From assembly GCF_003710815.1 (NCBI RefSeq), contig NZ_RHHP01000003.1, positions 1 to 64,000 on the forward strand: 64,000 nucleotides of DNA. Direction: 5' to 3'. The notes beneath the pieces were generated by a model, which worked only from the letters and a program-made list of their open reading frames with translations, was not told where the DNA came from and made no database searches. How positions within the stretch are numbered: position 1 is the stretch's first letter; each line of letters starts with the position of its first letter. Shown here piece by piece: positions 62,501-64,000 of the stretch. The DNA comes from Brevibacillus centrosporus. GTDB taxonomy: Bacteria > Bacillota > Bacilli > Brevibacillales > Brevibacillaceae. The translations under genes were made by a program, and so were the position numbers.

Positions 62501-63370
62501 TCAATTGGATGAGCGTTTTGTCCGACTCACAGCTACGCGCGTTTTTTCCAACAGCAAAATGACGTCCTCCTGCTTGCGGCTGACCATGGCGATGAACAAA
62601 ATGTCGATTACATTCAGCTGAGCAATCCGCGATGCCATTGCGCCGCTGCGCACGCTTTTCTCGACCGAGCTGGTAAACAGCCGAATACTTGCCAAATCCG
62701 CCACAGGCGATGAGCCGAACTTCGTCAGACTGATGATCGTCGCCCCCTGTTGCTTGGCCTCCGTCAGTGATTGGATAATATCCTCCGTTTGGCCGGAGTA
62801 GGAAATGCCAAATGCCACGTCCTGCTCCGTCAAATTGACGGCAGAAGTCAATTGGGCATGAAAATCGGAATAGGCTTCGCACCACAGATTGATGCGGGAA
62901 AGCTTTTGTTTGATATCGTCAGCGATTACCGCAGATGCCCCTACACCATACACGTCAATCTTCCGCGCCCGGGACAAAGCGTCAGCAGCCCGCATGACTT
63001 CTTCACTGGACAGAACAGACAGGGTATCCTGGATCGATTGGATATTATTCCAGCTTACGGCCTGCATGATGGAATCGACCGAGCCCTCCATCATGATTTC
63101 CTGGTAGCTGCCGACTGCGGATGTCTGCTTGTTCAAATCACCTGCAATACGCAGCTTGAGCTCCTGGTAGCCTTTCATATTCAAGGATCGAGCCAGTCGA
63201 ATGATGGTCGCTTCGGATACGCCGCTCAGCTCCGCCAGCTTTTGCACAGACAGTTTTACTACGTCTTCTGGATGAGCCAGAATGAACTGAGCCACTTTTC
63301 TCTCAGATGGCTTCAACTCGTCCAATATCGCTTGTAGACTGACAAGACCCCCATTTAGCATAAATGACAC
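62501..63370 (-). CDS. RpiR-family transcriptional regulator (MurR-like)
   Basis: A 289-residue regulator. N-terminal HTH_6 domain (LKPSERKVAQFILAHPEDV, AELSGVSEATIIRLARSLNM, residues about 18-80) and C-terminal SIS sugar-phosphate domain (about 125-265; VYGVGASAVIADDIKQKL, GISYSGQTEDIIQSL, ISLTKFGSSPVA). MurR represses the mur operon and senses MurNAc-6-P. GTG 63368-63370, six bases after GGAG, is preferred over the ATG three codons later. It is the first gene of the operon; a consensus promoter with paired 9-bp repeats lies just upstream, consistent with autoregulation. Confidence 0.85.
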   Translation of the reverse strand: MSFMLNGGLVSLQAILDELKPSERKVAQFILAHPEDVVKLSVQKLAELSGVSEATIIRLARSLNMKGYQELKLRIAGDLNKQTSAVGSYQEIMMEGSVDSIMQAVSWNNIQSIQDTLSVLSSEEVMRAADALSRARKIDVYGVGASAVIADDIKQKLSRINLWCEAYSDFHAQLTSAVNLTEQDVAFGISYSGQTEDIIQSLTEAKQQGATIISLTKFGSSPVADLASIRLFTSSVEKSVRSGAMASRIAQLNVIDILFIAMVSRKQEDVILLLEKTRVAVSRTKRSSN

Positions 63371-63394
63371 CGCTTTCTCCAGATCTTACCTCTC

Positions 63395-63447
63395 ATTTTA
63401 TGAAGCAATATTTCTTTAGTCAACCATTATCTAATAAACAATATTTC
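63395..63447 (-). promoter_or_regulatory. Promoter and probable MurR operators of the recycling operon
   Basis: Minus strand TTGACT (63418-63423) and TAAAAT (63395-63400) are separated by 17 bp. The plus-strand 9-mer CAATATTTC occurs at 63406-63414, inside the spacer, and at 63439-63447, upstream of the -35. The 33-bp offset is about three helical turns, fitting a dimeric repressor. Confidence 0.65.
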
Positions 63448-63487
63448 AAAAGTAGGAAAATAATGACTTCTCTGTCGATTCTCCCTC

Positions 63488-63518
63488 TTGACCTTTCCGT
63501 CACGTGGAGCCTTACGCT
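63488..63518 (+). promoter_or_regulatory. Possible MerR-type promoter before the deaminase gene
   Basis: TTGACC (63488-63493) and TACGCT (63513-63518) have a long 19-bp spacer carrying an imperfect dyad around CCGTCACGT. The long spacer and the ACCTTT-ACGT elements are typical of MerR-activated promoters. Confidence 0.35.
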
Positions 63519-63553
63519 CAGTACCAGAACGTGAATGAAGGAGGATTTTTCAT

Positions 63554-64000
63554 ATGAATAGCAGGAAACGTTTCGTAATCAAAGGGTGCCAGATCCTCAC
63601 AATGGTCCGGGGAGACCAGCCATTCTTCGGAGACTTGCTCATCGAAGGCGGATACATCACCCGCATCGCAGCATCCATCGATGAACAGGCGGATCATGTC
63701 ATCGACGGGATTGGCAAGGTCGCGATGCCCGGGCTGATCAACGCCCACAACCATGCCGGGATGTCCTTGCTGCGCGGCTTTTCTGATGACTTGAAGCTGA
63801 TGGATTGGCTGGACAAAAAAATGCTACCTGCCGAAGCTCGGATGACCAAGGAAGACATCTATTGGGGAACCATGCTCAGTGCTGCGGAAATGATCGCTTC
63901 CGGCACAACTGCCTTTGCTGATATGTACGTACAGATGGATGCTGTCGCACAGGCTGTCGTGGACAGCGGTATGCGTGCTGCGCTGACTCGCGGGCTCGTT
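63554..64000 (+). CDS. mtaD: 5'-methylthioadenosine/S-adenosylhomocysteine deaminase, N-terminal part
   Basis: The first 149 codons of an amidohydrolase, cut by the window end. Translation from ATG 63554 (AAGGAGG upstream) gives a beta-sandwich N-terminus, then MPGLINAHNHAGMSLLRG, the metal-binding H-x-H on strand 1 of the barrel, followed by LKLMDWLDKKMLPAEARM and SGTTAFADMYVQ. These match MtaD/TrzN-like deaminases that convert MTA or SAH (or adenosine) to inosine derivatives. Chlorohydrolase/cytosine-deaminase relatives are similar, so the name is probable. It is divergent from murR and not part of the recycling operon. Confidence 0.8.
   Translation, partial: MNSRKRFVIKGCQILTMVRGDQPFFGDLLIEGGYITRIAASIDEQADHVIDGIGKVAMPGLINAHNHAGMSLLRGFSDDLKLMDWLDKKMLPAEARMTKEDIYWGTMLSAAEMIASGTTAFADMYVQMDAVAQAVVDSGMRAALTRGLV

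Overview
The window looks like chromosomal DNA of an aerobic, endospore-forming Bacillota, most likely Brevibacillus or a close relative. The basis is protein content, strong AGGAGG-type ribosome sites, frequent GTG/TTG starts, and a gene order (dnaE, malic enzyme, accD-accA, pfkA-pyk, fxsA, ytvI, citZ-icd-mdh, phoP-phoR) that I recall from Bacillus subtilis. Species assignment is inference. I saw no rRNA, tRNA, CRISPR array, insertion sequence or prophage gene.

Region 1 (1-28 kb) is mostly core metabolism on the minus strand: a VanW-domain protein, an odd NTPase, phoU, phoR and phoP, an enoyl-CoA hydratase, the TCA block citZ-icd-mdh, a class II B12-dependent ribonucleotide reductase, pyk, pfkA, accA, accD, a GntR/FadR regulator, a malic enzyme and dnaE. 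Plus-strand genes in this block are ytvI and a two-gene orphan germinant-receptor-like unit. Notable non-coding elements are three wobble-compensated tandem stem-loops between citZ and icd, a pair of NrdR-like boxes before nrdJ, an unassigned structured region between pyk and nrdJ, and a LexA-type box between dnaE and ytpI.

Region 2 (28-39 kb) holds an ArsR/DUF2087 regulator, a YtoI-type CBS/HotDog protein and a DUF445 membrane protein. Then come four consecutive YheC/YheD ATP-grasp spore-coat-type paralogues, a GNAT acetyltransferase, and an Asn/Gln-rich repeat protein resembling gamma-type SASP.

Region 3 (39-56 kb) is the accessory heart of the window, all on the minus strand. It carries a PAS histidine kinase, a DUF3870 protein and a GAF-GGDEF diguanylate cyclase. 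These are followed, after a terminator, by a ten-gene run: large membrane-anchored glycosidase, membrane HEAT-repeat protein, processive GT2 glycosyltransferase, degenerate-GGDEF plus receiver protein, UDP-GlcNAc 6-dehydrogenase, glmS paralogue, 68-residue protein, GlmU-like pyrophosphorylase without the acetyltransferase end, and two proteins carrying three copies of a D-I-E-P-Y module. I infer a c-di-GMP-connected pathway making and trimming an amino-sugar/uronic-acid exopolysaccharide.

Region 4 (56-63.4 kb) is a cell-wall amino-sugar recycling operon: RpiR/MurR-type repressor, serine beta-lactamase-like hydrolase, sugar ABC transporter (lipoprotein and two permeases), BadF-type sugar kinase and MurQ etherase. 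It appears to use ABC import plus a cytosolic kinase instead of the MurP phosphotransferase. The window ends in the first part of a 5'-methylthioadenosine/S-adenosylhomocysteine deaminase gene on the plus strand.
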